Under the pieces are notes generated by a model. It saw only the letters and a list, made by a program, of their open reading frames with translations, did not search any database and was not told where the DNA came from. From Lepturacanthus savala (Eukaryota; Chordata; Actinopteri; Scombriformes; Trichiuridae): a stretch of 64,000 nt of DNA. This document shows, one piece after another, positions 61,968 through 64,000 of the stretch (position 1 is its first letter; each line of letters begins with the position of its first letter). The stretch covers positions 14,374,856 through 14,438,855 of the forward strand of contig CM060470.1 of NCBI GenBank assembly GCA_030544235.1, read 5' to 3'. Made by a program: the position numbers and the translations under genes.

Positions 61968-64000
61968 GTGAGTTTTTGAAACCAACTTTAAATCACCCTG
62001 CACCGCTTGTTTTTCAGTAAAAAGGTAGAAGCATCTGCTTTAATCCGAATTAATCATTGACAGAGACCTTCTACTCGTTCTCACTGATCCGATGATACGA
62101 TGAAGGGCGGCTGTCCCGGTAATCCACAAACTTTTACATTATGATCCAAGTTTTCCTGGCATTTTCAGCAGTTGTCAGTTTTTACATACTGAATTTAGCT
62201 AAACAAACACAAATCTATCAAAATTATGAGTTCTGGTAATCAACCAGAAAAACTTTTATGCACTACCCACAGGGATTCTAAATCTTAATCAAATATTAAC
62301 ATATATGAAACCAAAGCATTAGTCCAGGTCTCATCCACTAGAGGACTGGTTATCATTTCCCCACTGAGAATATACTTTCATCAAGTCTTTAATTACCTAC
62401 TGGTGGAAATTCACTTCAATCGGAGAGCGAAGTGCAAAATGCAACTTTTAATTGTTTTTAATGTGGCCATGTTGCGCACTTACTGCCAACACTTACTGCC
62501 AAACACTGCTGTGAGCTAATGTCTGCATAATGACTGTGATTTGATGTCTTTATGTTTTACATAAAGTCTGCACTAACTACAGGGTTGAAGGAATCTGTAT
62601 AGTCCCCTTCCTGTGGAGCTATCAGTCGGTACACAAACTTAAGTGGCAGGATTTGTGCAAACTTATAGGTCTGAGAAATTGGCAAAGCGCAGTGGATCGC
62701 AATGTAGACAAACAGCAACAGATAAACAGGGACATAAATGAATCATAAATCCATCACCGGCAAATGCATCAGGCGTGCCAGTCTTCGTGAGTCGCGTGTT
62801 CTGCAGCCAGCTGGCCTGCAGAGCTCAAGTACAGCACTTAGTGAAAGTTCACAGCTAAGCCTGGTCTACGGTCAGTGTCTGTCATATAAAACCGAAGAGA
62901 TCAAGACTTTATTATGCTAAGGAGGCCTCCCCCGCAACCTCTAAAGAGAGATTAGAATGAAAATTAAACTCAGCACGCAGTGAAATAATGTTAGGCTGTT
63001 TTTTTTTTTCTTTCTAAACAACTCATTTGTCATTGCCTGGGAAATTCACAGCGGGAGCGTGTTTCCGACATCCATTTCGAAAGTTTTTTTTTTTTTTGTT
63101 TTTTTTTTTGCAGCTGACATAAGACACCTGCTTCACAGAGGCAATGGCCCTCGATCGGGAAAGACAGAGGTTTCGGTGTTTAGCACTCGGCAGATAAGAG
63201 GCCGCCGGACGGAACGCTCCGGCAGGAGGAGCGGGGGCCAAGCAGCCAATACTGGCAGAGGCTTATTTAGAAAAACACTGATCTCATACTAAATCATTTA
63301 GGAGCAAGCAGCTTGCAGGCCATGATACGTGAAAACATCCGGCGCATGTCCAAATCTGTCATGTTACACGCTTTACTGACCAGAGTTGCACACACATACA
63401 CACACACACACAGGTCATTAATTTTAATTAGGTTTAATGTACAGTACCAGTAACATGTTTTGGACACAGTTCCTTATTTATGAGAGCGGGAAGGCGACTG
63501 GGTTTCTTATATCGTTAATTGCAGAACTGGAAATGCTGATGGTAAATTATCTGTTTTTCAAGACCCCACCGCCGCCAACACACACACGCACAGGAGCACA
63601 CATACTGTAGATAGTACAGGTTCAATGTTTATTTATTATTCCCATGATTAATTTATTGTGAAAGAATTTGCTTTTTGTGTGGTTGTGTATGTGGGAGTTC
63701 TACCAAATAGACATGCACATGCATGCCTGCACAGCTGTGTAAAGAACACTAATGATATGCTGTATTTGCTAAATGTAATGCCATTTTTTTTTTGTAGATC
63801 ACTGGTGATTGACTTTAGGCATTCAAGCAGGATTATCTGCAGTGTTTTATCAGTGTCACCTGATTAATCGTCACCTAACGTTCTCATCACATTAGAGAAA
63901 AAAAAAAAAGACATGATGCTGTTTTATAGCGATTTTATTTTCACTACGAATTACCCCAGACTGTTTAAAGAAGTTTTGCTTGTCAGCACTGTAATGAGCT
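61968..64000. other. Start of the intron after exon 34, to window end
   Basis: No LA module or other exon is found. It has T-runs near 63001-63010 and 63085-63109, and short CA-rich patches at 63390-63412 and 63580-63590. The open frame 63059-63292 is arginine-rich but has no family signature. Confidence 0.78.

Noticed and set aside
63059..63292. A plus-strand frame preceded by tttttttttgcag that could be an extra exon
   Set aside because: Read in the phase required after exon 34 it does not give an LA module with six cysteines, and the frame is arginine-rich low-information sequence.
1..64000. A new defence, toxin or other gene cluster
   Set aside because: All coding signal with family signatures belongs to one eukaryotic receptor gene or to dead retroelements and transposons. 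No operon-like gene spacing, CRISPR repeats or phage genes are seen.

Overview
The window is vertebrate nuclear DNA, almost certainly from a teleost fish. It holds one interrupted gene on the + strand, with GT-AG introns and large non-coding stretches. The introns carry fish-type repeats: Tc1-like transposon fossils, L2/Rex-like LINE pieces, a tRNA-headed SINE with a (TGAC)n tail, and a hAT-like MITE. I see no bacterial, viral or CRISPR content, no rRNA or tRNA gene, and no complete second protein-coding gene. The species cannot be named from this sequence.

The gene is the middle third of an LDL-receptor-related giant receptor, lrp1b. I trace 34 consecutive coding exons between 498 and 61967. 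They sum to 5055 coding bases (1685 codons), and every splice phase agrees with no in-frame stop. The start codon and first exons lie before base 1. The last exons, including the rest of ligand-binding cluster IV, the final propeller, the membrane segment and the cytoplasmic tail, lie past base 64000. LRP1B is preferred over its paralogue LRP1 because many stretches match remembered LRP1B where LRP1 differs (exons 4, 6, 17, 18, 27, 28).

Domain layout: exon 1 is the end of YWTD propeller 4. Exon 2 is an EGF module. Exons 3-8 form propeller 5. Exon 9 is an EGF module plus the first blades of propeller 6, which runs to exon 12. Exon 13 is an EGF module. Exons 14-23 carry the ten LDL-receptor class A (LA) modules of cluster III, close to one module per exon. 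Exons 23-24 carry two EGF modules of the calcium-binding type. Exons 25-29 form propeller 7. Exon 30 is an EGF module that runs into the first LA module of cluster IV. Exons 31-34 continue cluster IV through its fourth LA module. In this family LA clusters bind ligands in a calcium-dependent way, and propeller-EGF units handle pH-driven ligand release and spacing. The whole segment is therefore extracellular.

The introns make up over 90% of the window. The largest, 26499-40832 (14.3 kb), splits cluster III between its fifth and sixth LA modules. It is a graveyard of antisense LINE pieces and ends in two tandem SINE copies that stop 58 bp before the next exon. Other notable items are one GC-AG intron (donor at 42343), a SINE with a perfect 12-bp target duplication, a hAT-like MITE nested inside a LINE fossil with near-perfect 8-bp duplications, an inverted pair of one dispersed repeat family 17 kb apart, a 136-bp foldback, and two decayed Tc1-like elements. 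I found no evidence of a new biological system. The worthwhile signals are intron architecture and mobile-element history.
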